Under the pieces are notes generated by a model that did no database searches, was not told where the DNA came from, and saw nothing but the letters and a program-made list of their open reading frames with translations. Both the position numbers and the translations under genes were made by a program. Shown here in pieces: positions 16,182-25,264 of a stretch of 64,000 bases of DNA. Source of the DNA: Vibrio harveyi NBRC 15634 = ATCC 14126 = KCTC 12724 (GTDB taxonomy: Bacteria; Pseudomonadota; Gammaproteobacteria; Enterobacterales; Vibrionaceae); assembly GCF_001591145.1 (NCBI RefSeq), contig NZ_BCUF01000002.1, positions 158,629 through 222,628 of the forward strand. The letters are read 5' to 3'. Position 1 is the first letter of the stretch. Each line of letters begins with the position of its first letter.

Positions 16182-19073
16182 ATGCAAACGACGATTCGCA
16201 CAGACGGAGCGACAAGCACCGCGGCTTTACTGTCCTCGCAACAGACACCAAGAGCGGTTAATACCTCTTTAAGTCAGACCCCATCGGTCTCCGTTTCCCT
16301 AGTTGGTAATCAGCCGCCGCTGAACACGCAACCTGTTTCAATGCCGCCATTGCGTCAGGCTGTGGAGGAGTTTAACCATGCCATCATGCGTGCTGCTCAG
16401 TATGAAGGCAGCATTGAAAATTTGGTCCGAGATAAGGTGAATGCGCAGTTTCCAACAACCTCTAACGCGGTGAAAAACCAGATAGTTGCTCAGTCGGTGG
16501 AGAAGATTGCAGAAGCCAACCAAGCATTTGAGTTTAACCATTTGGGCAATGACCTGCTGCAGAACCCTGCAGTTGAGTACATGTCTCAATCGTTTTTGCG
16601 TCGAATCCTAGAAAATGTAGCGATCGCTCAAGCGAAAGATCCTTCAGTGCCAGTAGCAAAGACAAATGAAGACGCAGGTATCGGTTTTCTGGACGGCTGG
16701 AGTGACGACGACGCTAAGTGGGCAGAGCAGCTCAACAGCGTACTCAATGACCCTAAAGCCAATGCTCGGGTACTAACTACATTAGCTTATAGTCATTTGA
16801 GGGTATTTCGTGATCCTTCGCGACTTAAGATGATGGGCGATGCCGTGAATCAGCCATTGCTGAATGCTAAAGAAGCGAATCAAAGGCTGAACATTTTTCA
16901 CTCACACGGTGCAGGGGCAAAGCCCGAGATCTCGACTCCGACCACAACCCAGCCCCACGGTTGGGCATGGCTTAAGTATGCCGATTGGAATACAAGTGAA
17001 GCGCTTGGCAACAAAACCGGCAATGACTTTATCGGCAGTCGTCAAAACGGCGACCCTCATAAAGGGACCGGATTCAAGTTTCAAGGAATGCAGGAGACCA
17101 TGAAGCCTGCGGCTTATCACAACGACGCCGTTGCTTTAAAAGAGCGTTCAGAGCATGAGTCCGGCTATGGTGGTTTCGTTATCAATGATAAAACCTTAAC
17201 CACGATTGGTCAGGATGAGCCAACTTCAGTCAACTGGCGCCAACAGAACATGGATAAGAAATTACCTATGTTTGCTGGACCATCTAGTACCACCTCTTTT
17301 ATGTACGAAGTGGCACGCCTTCTCAAAATGCCCGCTTCTGAAGCGCAAGCATTTCGAGCCTTGCTATTGGGGTGGATGATTCAGCCACGTGATCACAGTT
17401 TTACAGAGATCATGGGAGCACTGGATGCTTATGCGATGGAGCACAACGACCACGGCGCTGCGACGGTAGACAGTGATGGCATGATGGCGTGGCAAGCGCG
17501 CGAGACGGGCAATTGGCTTGGTGCTTACGAGGGTCTAGTGAGCCAAGACATCGACTTACCCGGAATGGAAGCCAAGACAATCACGCTAAATGGGCAAGAA
17601 ATTCATTTACCTGCGATTGAACCGGTGAAAATGAGTGTTGAGGAGTTCGACCATTCTGTGACTCAAGGGAAAGGCTACCCATCACAATATGCTGGGAGTG
17701 AATATCTTGATGCACTGGCGCAGGCTGCTCAGAGTCATCAAGAGGCGGACGATACCTTTGGTCTGGCTTCTGAGAAAATTCTCTACGCTGCGCAAAATAT
17801 GAACGACTTGAAGTTATACAATACCGAGCAGAGAACCATGCCGGAATTGCCTGAGCGAACACCGTCAGGACAGCCATTCATTGACGGTGTTAAAGCGGAA
17901 GCGTTAGGCAATTGGTTAGAGCGTCAGTCTCCTGAGCAATATCAACAGCTTCTCAGCAATGCTGCATCTTTGTTGGCGGAATCTTCACAGGAAGGATCGC
18001 TGAGTAATGTTTTTCGTTACGGCGACCGTAATGACGTGTGGGATACTTTTCGTACGGTAGATAAGTCAAACATGCTTGATGCTCAGTTGGTGCTAAAAAA
18101 CAAACCTGATCACCAAGATGCGTTGGCCTTTTTGCAAGATGTCGTGAGTAGCAAAGCTACGCCAGCTGAACGCCAACAAGCGGTATTAGAAGCCATTGGT
18201 GATGATGCGAATAACCAAGCGACGTTGATTAACGTGATGCTGCTGGCGACGACTCGATTCTACACAGGGAATGGCGCGAATATTATCAACCCAGGCTACG
18301 GCGACTTTGCTCCGCCAAAGAACGAGAGTGAAATGGAGATTCGTCTTCAATCGTTCCTAAAACGTAACCAATACACCAGTTCTGCTGAGCGAGCGCAGGC
18401 GAAGAAAGAGTATCGTCAGACCGTGGATATGTTGCAGGCTGCGCTAGACTCTCCAATGTTTGAGCGATACTCCGGTAAAGTCTGGCATGGCTGTCACACT
18501 AGTGTCGCCGATGCGGCGTTAGAGAAAGGAACCGGTTTTCAGTTTCCTGGATTCATGAGTACAACGCGTGCTCCAGACGTGGCACAAAGTTACATGGCGA
18601 AAGGTGCACTTTTAGTCATCAACCCTACGCCAGACATCGGGATGAATATTGAACCTATCAGCAAAGCTGAAGGTGAGAGAGAAATCTTGGTTCCTGCGGG
18701 GACGTCTTTTACTGTTGAGCAAAGCTACACCTTACATCTCGAGAAAGGTTACCCGTCTTCAGCCAATACTATGATGAAAAAGCGAATCCACGATGCAGAA
18801 GTTGCGATGGGTCGCCGCCAACCTCATGTGACCATACGTGTGACGACGCCAGAGATGGAAAAAGCGGGTTTGAGTGGTAAAAGCGATCCAAAAGGAGAGG
18901 CGGAGCTTGCTGACTTGATTGATCATATCAAGAAAAATAGCTCGAACATGGAAGAGAAAACCAAAGTTGTGGTTTTGAGCCGAGAATCCAGTGCACCAAA
19001 CGTCAGTGTGGCGAATGCGGATAAAGCGGCAACAGAAGCCTTTAAACCGATGTATTCTGGTGGCTTTGTTTAG
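16182..19073 (+). CDS. Putative ADP-ribosyltransferase type III effector, 963 residues
   Basis: A large protein not recognised as a named effector. Residues 1-60 are Ser/Thr/Gln-rich, as in secretion signals. A middle module (about 360-470) has GPSSTTSF at 366 and RDHSFTEI with His405. The C-terminal 200 residues look like an R-S-E ADP-ribosyltransferase. A first strand SGKVWHG is followed about 23 residues on by GFMSTT (Ser793-Thr795), then AxDVAxSY-like RAPDVAQSYM, then EREILVPAGTSF with Glu832-x-Glu834 as the ExE pair. The usual first-strand arginine (YRG) is His769 here. The gene follows its chaperone by 3 bp under an ExsA-type promoter, in the slot of VopS; no Fic motif is present. It is intact. 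Likely injected into host cells; substrate unknown. Confidence 0.72.
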   Translation: MQTTIRTDGATSTAALLSSQQTPRAVNTSLSQTPSVSVSLVGNQPPLNTQPVSMPPLRQAVEEFNHAIMRAAQYEGSIENLVRDKVNAQFPTTSNAVKNQIVAQSVEKIAEANQAFEFNHLGNDLLQNPAVEYMSQSFLRRILENVAIAQAKDPSVPVAKTNEDAGIGFLDGWSDDDAKWAEQLNSVLNDPKANARVLTTLAYSHLRVFRDPSRLKMMGDAVNQPLLNAKEANQRLNIFHSHGAGAKPEISTPTTTQPHGWAWLKYADWNTSEALGNKTGNDFIGSRQNGDPHKGTGFKFQGMQETMKPAAYHNDAVALKERSEHESGYGGFVINDKTLTTIGQDEPTSVNWRQQNMDKKLPMFAGPSSTTSFMYEVARLLKMPASEAQAFRALLLGWMIQPRDHSFTEIMGALDAYAMEHNDHGAATVDSDGMMAWQARETGNWLGAYEGLVSQDIDLPGMEAKTITLNGQEIHLPAIEPVKMSVEEFDHSVTQGKGYPSQYAGSEYLDALAQAAQSHQEADDTFGLASEKILYAAQNMNDLKLYNTEQRTMPELPERTPSGQPFIDGVKAEALGNWLERQSPEQYQQLLSNAASLLAESSQEGSLSNVFRYGDRNDVWDTFRTVDKSNMLDAQLVLKNKPDHQDALAFLQDVVSSKATPAERQQAVLEAIGDDANNQATLINVMLLATTRFYTGNGANIINPGYGDFAPPKNESEMEIRLQSFLKRNQYTSSAERAQAKKEYRQTVDMLQAALDSPMFERYSGKVWHGCHTSVADAALEKGTGFQFPGFMSTTRAPDVAQSYMAKGALLVINPTPDIGMNIEPISKAEGEREILVPAGTSFTVEQSYTLHLEKGYPSSANTMMKKRIHDAEVAMGRRQPHVTIRVTTPEMEKAGLSGKSDPKGEAELADLIDHIKKNSSNMEEKTKVVVLSRESSAPNVSVANADKAATEAFKPMYSGGFV

Positions 19074-19555
19074 CTAAGTCCTCATCTAATTAACGAAATC
19101 CATTCAACTTGAAGTATCTCAGCAGCTGTAACTTGCTTGAGATTGAAAGAGTAAAGCTGGGTATATGGTGAGATTCTTTGATTCTCACCATATACCCAAG
19201 TCATTCTCGCTGAACCTAGCGCCTTGAGGTTTCTTGGATATACCTTTATATAAACGGCTTAAAACGAAAAAAAGCCGACCATATCTGGCATATTCTGTCG
19301 CTGTTATTGAGCACAATACTCCCATCAACTGACAATCTGTTCATCTTTAAAGGTTTTACTATTGCCTCATAAGAGCGGAACGTTTGCTCAAGAATACTTA
19401 ATTTGGTTTTTGCAGTAATGGTTAGTTTAATAAAGTTAACCATAGTAATAAAAAATAAAACAAAAATGATGTGATAGATGTATTTTAAATTCGAGATTTT
19501 ATATCTGGTTGTTAAATTAATACATCAATATTAAATATCAGGATAGTAGGTGAGT
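19074..19555. other. Intergenic region with hairpin and ERIC-like fragment
   Basis: About 480 non-coding bases between the first and second effector cassettes. They contain a 15-bp-arm inverted repeat (19159-19197) running into an ERIC-like right half (19195-19243), then AT-rich DNA before the next chaperone. A weak A-tract/TGATA (19472-19476) with TTATAT 22 bases later might be a degenerate ExsA promoter, but the GnC element is missing. Confidence 0.45.
19159..19243. repeat. ERIC-like repeat fragment with 15-bp-arm palindrome
   Basis: Perfect arms GGGTATATGGTGAGA (19159-19173) and its complement (19183-19197) around a 9-base loop, followed by CCAAGTCATTCTCGCTGAAC and a TTCTTGGATATA end. The second part is the same as the right half of the 2693-2834 element. 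No T run follows, so it is not a typical terminator. Confidence 0.65.
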
Positions 19556-19996
19556 ATGGATAAGGTGAATACCTTACTAATTGAACTTGGTAACACGCTC
19601 GATATTGATCGAGTGACGGCATATGATAATCAAATGTGGGCTGTATATATGTCTGCAGGCAAAGAAGTTGAAGTTCAAAGCTTGGATGAGAGAGAAGAAC
19701 TGTTATTTTCAATCAAGGTTTGCCAAGGTGAAGAAGCATTTGAGCTTAAAAAACTGCAGACACTTTTAGAATATAACTTCTTATACCGCGAATCAGGTGG
19801 CGTGCAGTTCTGCATAAACCCAGAAAACCAAGAAGTACACATGCAAGTAAGCATGCCAATGACGTCAGAAGTGAGTCGAGTTTCGACCATGATTACTCAG
19901 CTTATGGAGCTTTGCCAGTTGTGGAATCAATATCTAACGACTCAGCATCAGTCGGCTGAACAACACGAAAAGCTGCATTCTTTCATCTCTGTTTAA
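19556..19996 (+). CDS. Class I type III chaperone for the VopR-like effector
   Basis: A 146-residue CesT/SycE-type chaperone encoded 11 bp before the broken effector gene. It has an N-terminal helix (KVNTLLIELGNTL), beta strands (QMWAVYMSAGKEVEVQSLD), and a C-terminal helix (VSTMITQLMELCQLWNQY). Such proteins bind the effector's N-terminal 50-100 residues as a dimer. ATG 19556 follows AGGTGAG and was preferred to GTG 19550. Its place matches the chaperone gene preceding vopR in V. parahaemolyticus T3SS1. Confidence 0.8.
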   Translation: MDKVNTLLIELGNTLDIDRVTAYDNQMWAVYMSAGKEVEVQSLDEREELLFSIKVCQGEEAFELKKLQTLLEYNFLYRESGGVQFCINPENQEVHMQVSMPMTSEVSRVSTMITQLMELCQLWNQYLTTQHQSAEQHEKLHSFISV

Positions 19997-20007
19997 AGGT
20001 TAGGGTC

Positions 20008-20971
20008 ATGGTAAATATCAATACATCACATATGCACTCGCTCAGCGAGCTGACTGCACACCTATCTACGCAAAATCAATCAGATGACAAAGAAGTCCGA
20101 GCTCATGGTGGCAAGGATATCTTTGTTAAAGAAGGTGCGCCGAAAAACACAAGTGTAAGCGCTCGTATCAATCACCAAAACAAAGCGAAAGCGATTGTAG
20201 TGGGTTTATTGGTTAAGCAAGGTCTGCCGAAAGACGTCGCAAAAGCCATGATGCAAAACGTACTTAATGGTGAGAATAAGCTGACTCTTGGAAACCTTAA
20301 AGATTTAGAGCGACTATCGACAGGACCACGAGAGAACTGGCCGAGTGTTTCAAGCACTTCAAAGCCATCCAGTACGGGTAAAACAGACCCTGCAGATGCC
20401 CTGATCAGAAAGCACCAAGGCGCACTGCAAAAGCTGGGTGATTTTGCCTGTACTGACCTTAATACGTTCGGTGACAAGCGATCTGAGTTCTATCAATCGA
20501 AAGCGAAACCAAGATTAGAGGGGTTCTACGCCAACCCAGCGAGAGTTCAACAAGATAAAAAAGCAACCATGTCGGCAAACATGGTTCAAGTCGCAGCGCA
20601 AAGAGGCAATAGCCCTCAAATGGGCACACTGCAAAACATCGCGAAATCTGTTCAAGATGCTAAAGCCGGTTGCTGTACGACGTTTGCCTTTGCCGCCGCC
20701 TCTGAAATGATTCAAGGAATGCAAGGTGAAATGGATCAAAACACCAAGGTTGAAGTAGTGGCATTCAAGAACGCACTTGTATGTTCTGGTTGGTCGACAA
20801 GATGGTAGTGATATCAAAGACCCAAGTACATGGAATAAAGATGTGAAGATTGTAGACCCTTGGGCAGCATCAGCTTTTGGTGCAAGAATGTTTGGTGATA
20901 TTGCTCATCCACCTGTTTCTAATATGTTCCCACCGTCTGAAGTTATTTTTGATAGCCATAAGCTAAATTAA
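20008..20971 (+). pseudogene. vopR: VopR-like Cys-His-Asp effector, frameshifted
   Basis: An effector gene in two frames. The first part, 266 codons to TAG at 20806-20808, ends in an abrupt off-family tail after FKNA. The second (from 20777, frame +1) continues as LYVLVGRQDGSD and then VDPW, ending at 20971. Restoring two bases (CA within GCACTTG, about 20773-20777) gives one 321-codon frame reading NAHLYVLVGR. The triad would be Cys222 or Cys223 (AGCCTTFAF), His257 (the restored residue) and Asp284 (VDPW). This resembles the papain-like/PMT C3-type deamidase fold. An N-terminal region resembling the phosphoinositide-binding domain of VopR (VP1683) precedes it. Size and slot agree with VopR. 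Could be a pseudogene, a slippage site, or a sequencing error. Confidence 0.75.
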
Positions 20972-21006
20972 AGATTTCATAATCGGTTGTTAATATTTAA
21001 TCTCTT

Positions 21007-21036
21007 AAAAGAGCAGCATTTCGCTGCTCTTTTTTC
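21007..21036 (+). terminator. Terminator after the VopR-like gene
   Basis: A stem AAAAGAGCAGC/GCTGCTCTTTTTT with a short ATTTC loop and a T run, 36 bp after the end of the restored frame. Confidence 0.85.
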
Positions 21037-21191
21037 ATTTATTAAACTCAAAATTACTCATTGTTTATTTCTCATTTTTTGTGGCGCAAATCACGACAGT
21101 ATCGTGAAACTAACAAAATAAAAGCCATTTTCGACATCGTAATTATGCCATTCGTTGTTTACTAGCAATAGTGAAACAGAAGGAATAAACG

Positions 21192-21650
21192 ATGAATACA
21201 TTACAAGTTCTATTGAAAGAGTTTTGCGAAATAAACGAGCTACCACCACTTTCTTTTTCTGAAGAAAATCGTTGCCAGTTATTGGTTGATGATCGTTACG
21301 TTATTTACTTTAGTGCGACAGAACAAAACGATCTTATTTTATCGGTGGCTTTTGGTGGGCTCGAAAAAAGCGGTGAACTGAGACTGAAAGGTCTCGAACT
21401 TCTCGCCCATGCTAATTATTTCGGTATTGCGGATGGGAGCTTAACGCTTTCACTTGCACCCAATGGTCGACAGTTGGTTCTTGCGGGGCGAAAGCCAATT
21501 GAACATTTAAACGCAGCGAGCCTATCAACTTGGTTCCATGCCCTCAATGAGCAAACGCAACTCTGGCAGGCTCGATTTGCGATGCTAGACCAAGACCCAA
21601 CCCAATTTATCAATCAAGAACAATCTCACGTTCAGACGCTTCGAGTTTAA
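21192..21650 (+). CDS. Class I chaperone of VopQ (VP1682-like)
   Basis: A 152-residue CesT-type chaperone encoded 11 bp before vopQ. It shows the family pattern of helix (LQVLLKEFCEINEL), strands (RYVIYFSATEQNDLILSVAFGG, not given in full), and C-terminal helix (LSTWFHALNEQTQLWQARF). In V. parahaemolyticus the equivalent gene product (VP1682, VecA) is needed for VopQ translocation. AGAAGGA precedes the ATG. No clear ExsA-type site was found between the upstream terminator and this gene. Confidence 0.85.
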   Translation: MNTLQVLLKEFCEINELPPLSFSEENRCQLLVDDRYVIYFSATEQNDLILSVAFGGLEKSGELRLKGLELLAHANYFGIADGSLTLSLAPNGRQLVLAGRKPIEHLNAASLSTWFHALNEQTQLWQARFAMLDQDPTQFINQEQSHVQTLRV

Positions 21651-21661
21651 GGAGTTCTCCC

Positions 21662-23140
21662 ATGGTAAGTCCAACCAGCAAAATCAGTCAAAGCCCCGTT
21701 CCGAGCTTGGATCAATTCCGTTCTGTCGCGGCACAAAAAGATGATCGTGTGATCAGTAAGCGCGGTGAAGTCAAAGAGCCCTCGACCTTCCATAAAGGGC
21801 AAAAATTCGCAGCGGTGAGTGAAAACGTGCTGCGCTCGAAATATCAAAAGTACTTCCAAGAAAACATTAAGACTCACTTAGATTTAAAACAGGCGCTGTT
21901 AAAAGAAGAAAAACCAGAAACGGCATTATTGGCGTTCTCTCTTGTTAGCCCATCAGGTTATCGCGGCGAGCCTTTGACTGAGCGTAAGATCCTTGAAGTC
22001 GTCAGCCTATTGGAAGAAGTAAAGGTTGACGGAAGCGCTTATGAAAATCTAAAAGGCACGTTCGATTCGATCAGCAAAGACCCACGTTTACAAGTCAGCA
22101 TCGAAAACCAATACCCAGGAAAGATGGATGGCTTTGGTGCTGAGTTACTTGAGATGGCGAAAGAGAAGATTAAAGGGACTGGTGTCAACGCAGCGATTAA
22201 CTTGGCGCTACCGGGTGTTGGCTTGTTGGTTGCCACTGGGCGTGAATTGCATAAAGCCGCCGTCAATGGTGATGCAGAGGCATACCACCACCAATTGGAT
22301 CAAATTGCCCAGTTACCCGGTCGTGACCAAAGGTTGGCACTGCCAATGCAGCAAGCACTTGCACACGGGCACGCCACTCTGTCGGCAGAAGGCGCGATTG
22401 GTGCCACGTTAGGTATGGCAACAGGTGGTCTTGGAGCATTTGGTGTTACCTCCGTAGGTACCGCAGGTGTACTTCCTGTAGCAAAAGAAGCTCTAGGCAG
22501 TGTGGCAGCATCGGGCTTAATCAGTGGCTCTGGTTTTGTTGCTGGTCAAGCTGGCTCTTACGGCTTGAACAACGAAGTTCAAGATCAACTTCGTCAAGAG
22601 CCGATGTCTGGCGTGTTACCACGTATTGAAGTGTCTAACAGCAAGGGTGACTTTACTTTCAGCATGCAAGATGCAGCATCAGTGCGCGCTTTAATGGCGT
22701 ACTTAGGTCCAAAGGAAGACAAGTCTATGACATCGCCTCAAGCACCAAAAGAAGCGCAAGAAATGGAAGCTGCGCGTTTGACGCTCAAGAAGATGTTGGG
22801 CTCAGATGCTAGTGAGCATTTAGTACCAGATGTCGACCCTATACTTAAACTGAGTGTGGAAGATGCTCCAAGTCAAACTGAATCGGTGGCGAATGGTGCG
22901 TTTAAAAAACTGCTCAATGAAGATTGGGACTGGTTGATGCCAGCCGTCCGAGCCATTGATCAAGGTAAGGCGCAGGACATCAATAAGACTTTGACCTACA
23001 AACTGCCTCTTGATGCAGCGAACGGACGCGTGTACTTGGATAAAAGCCCGAACCTTGATGATGGGCAACTTTCGGCGCTGGAAAAGCTAGGTTCGCCAAG
23101 CCAACTACGTTTGATGTACTTAGCAGAAGGTTGGATTTAA
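21662..23140 (+). CDS. vopQ: VopQ (VepA), V-ATPase-targeting pore-forming effector
   Basis: A 492-residue effector with the same length as VopQ (VP1680) of V. parahaemolyticus. VopQ binds the Vo part of the host vacuolar H+-ATPase, forms an outward channel in lysosomal membranes, and triggers autophagy and cell lysis. Visible here are a polar secretion leader and a central Gly/Ala-rich hydrophobic stretch (about residues 176-300, including INLALPGVGLLVATGREL and GATLGMATGGLGAFGV) suited to membrane insertion. A charged C-terminal part (EDWDWLMPAVRAI) follows. The frame is intact. The chaperone gene precedes it. Confidence 0.93.
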   Translation: MVSPTSKISQSPVPSLDQFRSVAAQKDDRVISKRGEVKEPSTFHKGQKFAAVSENVLRSKYQKYFQENIKTHLDLKQALLKEEKPETALLAFSLVSPSGYRGEPLTERKILEVVSLLEEVKVDGSAYENLKGTFDSISKDPRLQVSIENQYPGKMDGFGAELLEMAKEKIKGTGVNAAINLALPGVGLLVATGRELHKAAVNGDAEAYHHQLDQIAQLPGRDQRLALPMQQALAHGHATLSAEGAIGATLGMATGGLGAFGVTSVGTAGVLPVAKEALGSVAASGLISGSGFVAGQAGSYGLNNEVQDQLRQEPMSGVLPRIEVSNSKGDFTFSMQDAASVRALMAYLGPKEDKSMTSPQAPKEAQEMEAARLTLKKMLGSDASEHLVPDVDPILKLSVEDAPSQTESVANGAFKKLLNEDWDWLMPAVRAIDQGKAQDINKTLTYKLPLDAANGRVYLDKSPNLDDGQLSALEKLGSPSQLRLMYLAEGWI

Positions 23141-23196
23141 CTGATTTGGCTTTAAACCAAAGTCCGCAGTGAAATCCTAGCGAACAAGAAAACACA

Positions 23197-23226
23197 AAAG
23201 GGAGCAGATGCTCCCTTTTGTTTTTG
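23197..23226. terminator. Bidirectional terminator between vopQ and vscU
   Basis: A stem AAAAGGGAGC/GCTCCCTTTT with an AGAT loop and T-rich tracts in both directions. It separates the convergent vopQ and vscN-U transcription units. Confidence 0.85.
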
Positions 23227-23306
23227 ATGAAAAAACGTCTAATGAAAAAACGTCAAAACAACCGTGGCCAAGGCTTGCTGTTGTAAAGACAAAACTTGCT
23301 TCTTGC

Positions 23307-24359
23307 TTATTGCTCTTCAGATTGCTCCAAAGACGCAACCCAACGTAAGATCTCTGCGGTGGCTTCAATAAGATCGCCAGGTATGTATTGGTTTAGCTGG
23401 CCATCCGAATATAACGCACGTGCGAGTGGCACTTTCTGCATGACAGGAATCCCTTCTTCTTTGGCTATTGCAATCATGCGTTTCGCCATCGCATCGGTCT
23501 CTTTCAGGGTAATCACAGGCAGAGGTGTTTCGCCTTTCTTGTAGTACAAACCAATGGCAATGTGCGTTGGGTTTGTTACCAAAACATTCGAGCGTTTAAC
23601 GTTATCTCTTTGGTTGGAGGCTTGTAGCTCTTGGTGCAACTGACGACGCTTACTTTTGATTTCTGGACTGCCTTCCATCTCTTTGTATTCGCGCTTCACT
23701 TCATCCTTGGTCATCTTCAATTGTTTGGTATGGTCAAACTTTTGGTAAGCAAAGTCGGCAGCAGCAATCACAATAAAACCAACTGCCGAAATGATCATTA
23801 ATTGTTTGATTAGCACGCCAGTGATGGTCGGTACACACTCTAATCCACAGGTAGGAATCTGCAGTAAAGTGTTTAAGTTACCTTTTAACGTTACCCAAAT
23901 AATGCATGAAAGCAGCGAAACTTTAAGGATCGACTTAATAAACTCAATAATGCTCTTTAACGAGAAAATTCGCTTGGCCCCTTCAACAGGGTTGATCTTC
24001 TTGATATCTGGTTTGACAGATTCGCCACTAAACAGAAAGCCGAACTGACCCATGTTCGCCATGATGGCAATGAGAGCGGCGACTAAGATGATCGGCGCGA
24101 GCAGATAAACCATTTCTTTGGCAATGGCGATTGCTACATCGAGAAGAGCATCTTGAAAGCCCTGATACGCCAGTTCACTTGGCAATAGAAGCAGGGCGGA
24201 GATATGCGACATATAGTAATCGGCAAACGCAAATAGCACGGTGATCAAAGCCAGAATCAACGCCGATGAAACGATTTCCTGACTTTTTGCAACTTGCCCT
24301 TTTTGACGGGCATCCCGGAGTTTTTTCGGGGTGGGGAGTTCTGTTTTTTCTCCGCTCAT
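23307..24359 (-). CDS. vscU: VscU, autocleaving export-gate switch protein
   Basis: A 350-residue FlhB/YscU-family inner-membrane protein. It has an N-terminal cytoplasmic leader (TELPTPKKLRDARQKGQVAKS), four membrane helices (about 30-200), and a cytoplasmic C-domain. The autocleavage motif NPTH is at residues 263-266, the same positions as in Yersinia YscU. Cleavage allows the change from early to middle and late substrates together with the ruler VscP. It is the last gene of the minus-strand vscN operon; a 122-bp gap separates it from vscT. Confidence 0.95.
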   Translation of the reverse strand: MSGEKTELPTPKKLRDARQKGQVAKSQEIVSSALILALITVLFAFADYYMSHISALLLLPSELAYQGFQDALLDVAIAIAKEMVYLLAPIILVAALIAIMANMGQFGFLFSGESVKPDIKKINPVEGAKRIFSLKSIIEFIKSILKVSLLSCIIWVTLKGNLNTLLQIPTCGLECVPTITGVLIKQLMIISAVGFIVIAAADFAYQKFDHTKQLKMTKDEVKREYKEMEGSPEIKSKRRQLHQELQASNQRDNVKRSNVLVTNPTHIAIGLYYKKGETPLPVITLKETDAMAKRMIAIAKEEGIPVMQKVPLARALYSDGQLNQYIPGDLIEATAEILRWVASLEQSEEQ

Positions 24360-24481
24360 TACTGGGCCTGTTTATCTTTCGTAGTTAAATTTAGTTCAAT
24401 CTAAAAGCGTTTTAATCATCGGAGAGGCGGAAGCTAGTGAACAGTCACCTATTCGCCTCTCTCCACTGTGTTCTTATGCGA

Positions 24482-25264
24482 TCACCAAATGGTATTGAGC
24501 TGCTCTCTGAACAGTACAATTTCAGAGAAAAGTGCTTGAAAGTGATTCATCATCAACGCCAGGTACACAATCAACAACACACTGGCGATGGCACTTTTGA
24601 TTGGCATTGCCAAGAAGAAAACGTTTAGCTGCGGTGCAAAACGGCTGATCAATGCCAGACCAAATTCGGCGAGGAACATCGCCAATACTAAAGGCGCAGA
24701 CATCAATACCCCAAGCCACATTAATTGTTCGAACTGGGCATAGAAAAAGTGTACCCACTCTTCCGTTACGGACGGGAAAAAGCTGATGACGGGCCAAGAA
24801 GCATAACTGTTAAATAGCGCGTAAATAAAAGCGACAAAGCCACCGCCCGAGAAGAACAAGGTGATGAGAGTTTGAGTCAACAGTACTGCGGTTGGCGTCG
24901 ATTGTGAGCCGAGGGTAGGGTTGAACATACTCGCCATTGCTGCGCCTCGTTGGTTATCCACGAGAAAGCCTGCCGCCTCGATTGCCCAAAAAGGGATCGC
25001 CGCAACAAAGCCAATCAGCAGACCTAACAGTACCTCTTTGCCCAAGATGATCATCAACCAGATCCCATCCGTTTCTGCGGGCAAATCCTGCTGGTTAATC
25101 ATCGGAAAAATAAACAACGCAAGGGAGCACAAGACACCATTTCTCACCATGGTGCCGCCCAGAGTTTGCTTGTTTAAGATGGGCAGAAATATAAAGCAAG
25201 CCATTAACCTAGGAAGCGTTAAGCTGTATAGGAACAACGCTTGGTGCAAATCATCGTAACTCAT
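24482..25264 (-). CDS. vscT: VscT, export-gate membrane protein
   Basis: A 260-residue FliR/YscT-family protein with six or so membrane helices. FliR-type features such as LPRLMACFIFLPILNKQTL at the start and GFLVDNQRGAAMASMFNPTL in the middle are visible. With VscR and VscS it forms the helical export-gate core. The start overlaps the vscS stop by four bases. Confidence 0.93.
   Translation of the reverse strand: MSYDDLHQALFLYSLTLPRLMACFIFLPILNKQTLGGTMVRNGVLCSLALFIFPMINQQDLPAETDGIWLMIILGKEVLLGLLIGFVAAIPFWAIEAAGFLVDNQRGAAMASMFNPTLGSQSTPTAVLLTQTLITLFFSGGGFVAFIYALFNSYASWPVISFFPSVTEEWVHFFYAQFEQLMWLGVLMSAPLVLAMFLAEFGLALISRFAPQLNVFFLAMPIKSAIASVLLIVYLALMMNHFQALFSEIVLFREQLNTIW

Noticed and set aside
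16182..19073. Assigning this gene as VopS
   Set aside because: It is far longer than VopS (387 residues) and has no HPFxxGNGR Fic motif; the C-terminal pattern is ART-like instead.
19159..19197. The 15-bp-arm hairpin as terminator of the new effector gene
   Set aside because: No T run follows it and it merges into an ERIC-like element, so it is treated as part of that repeat.
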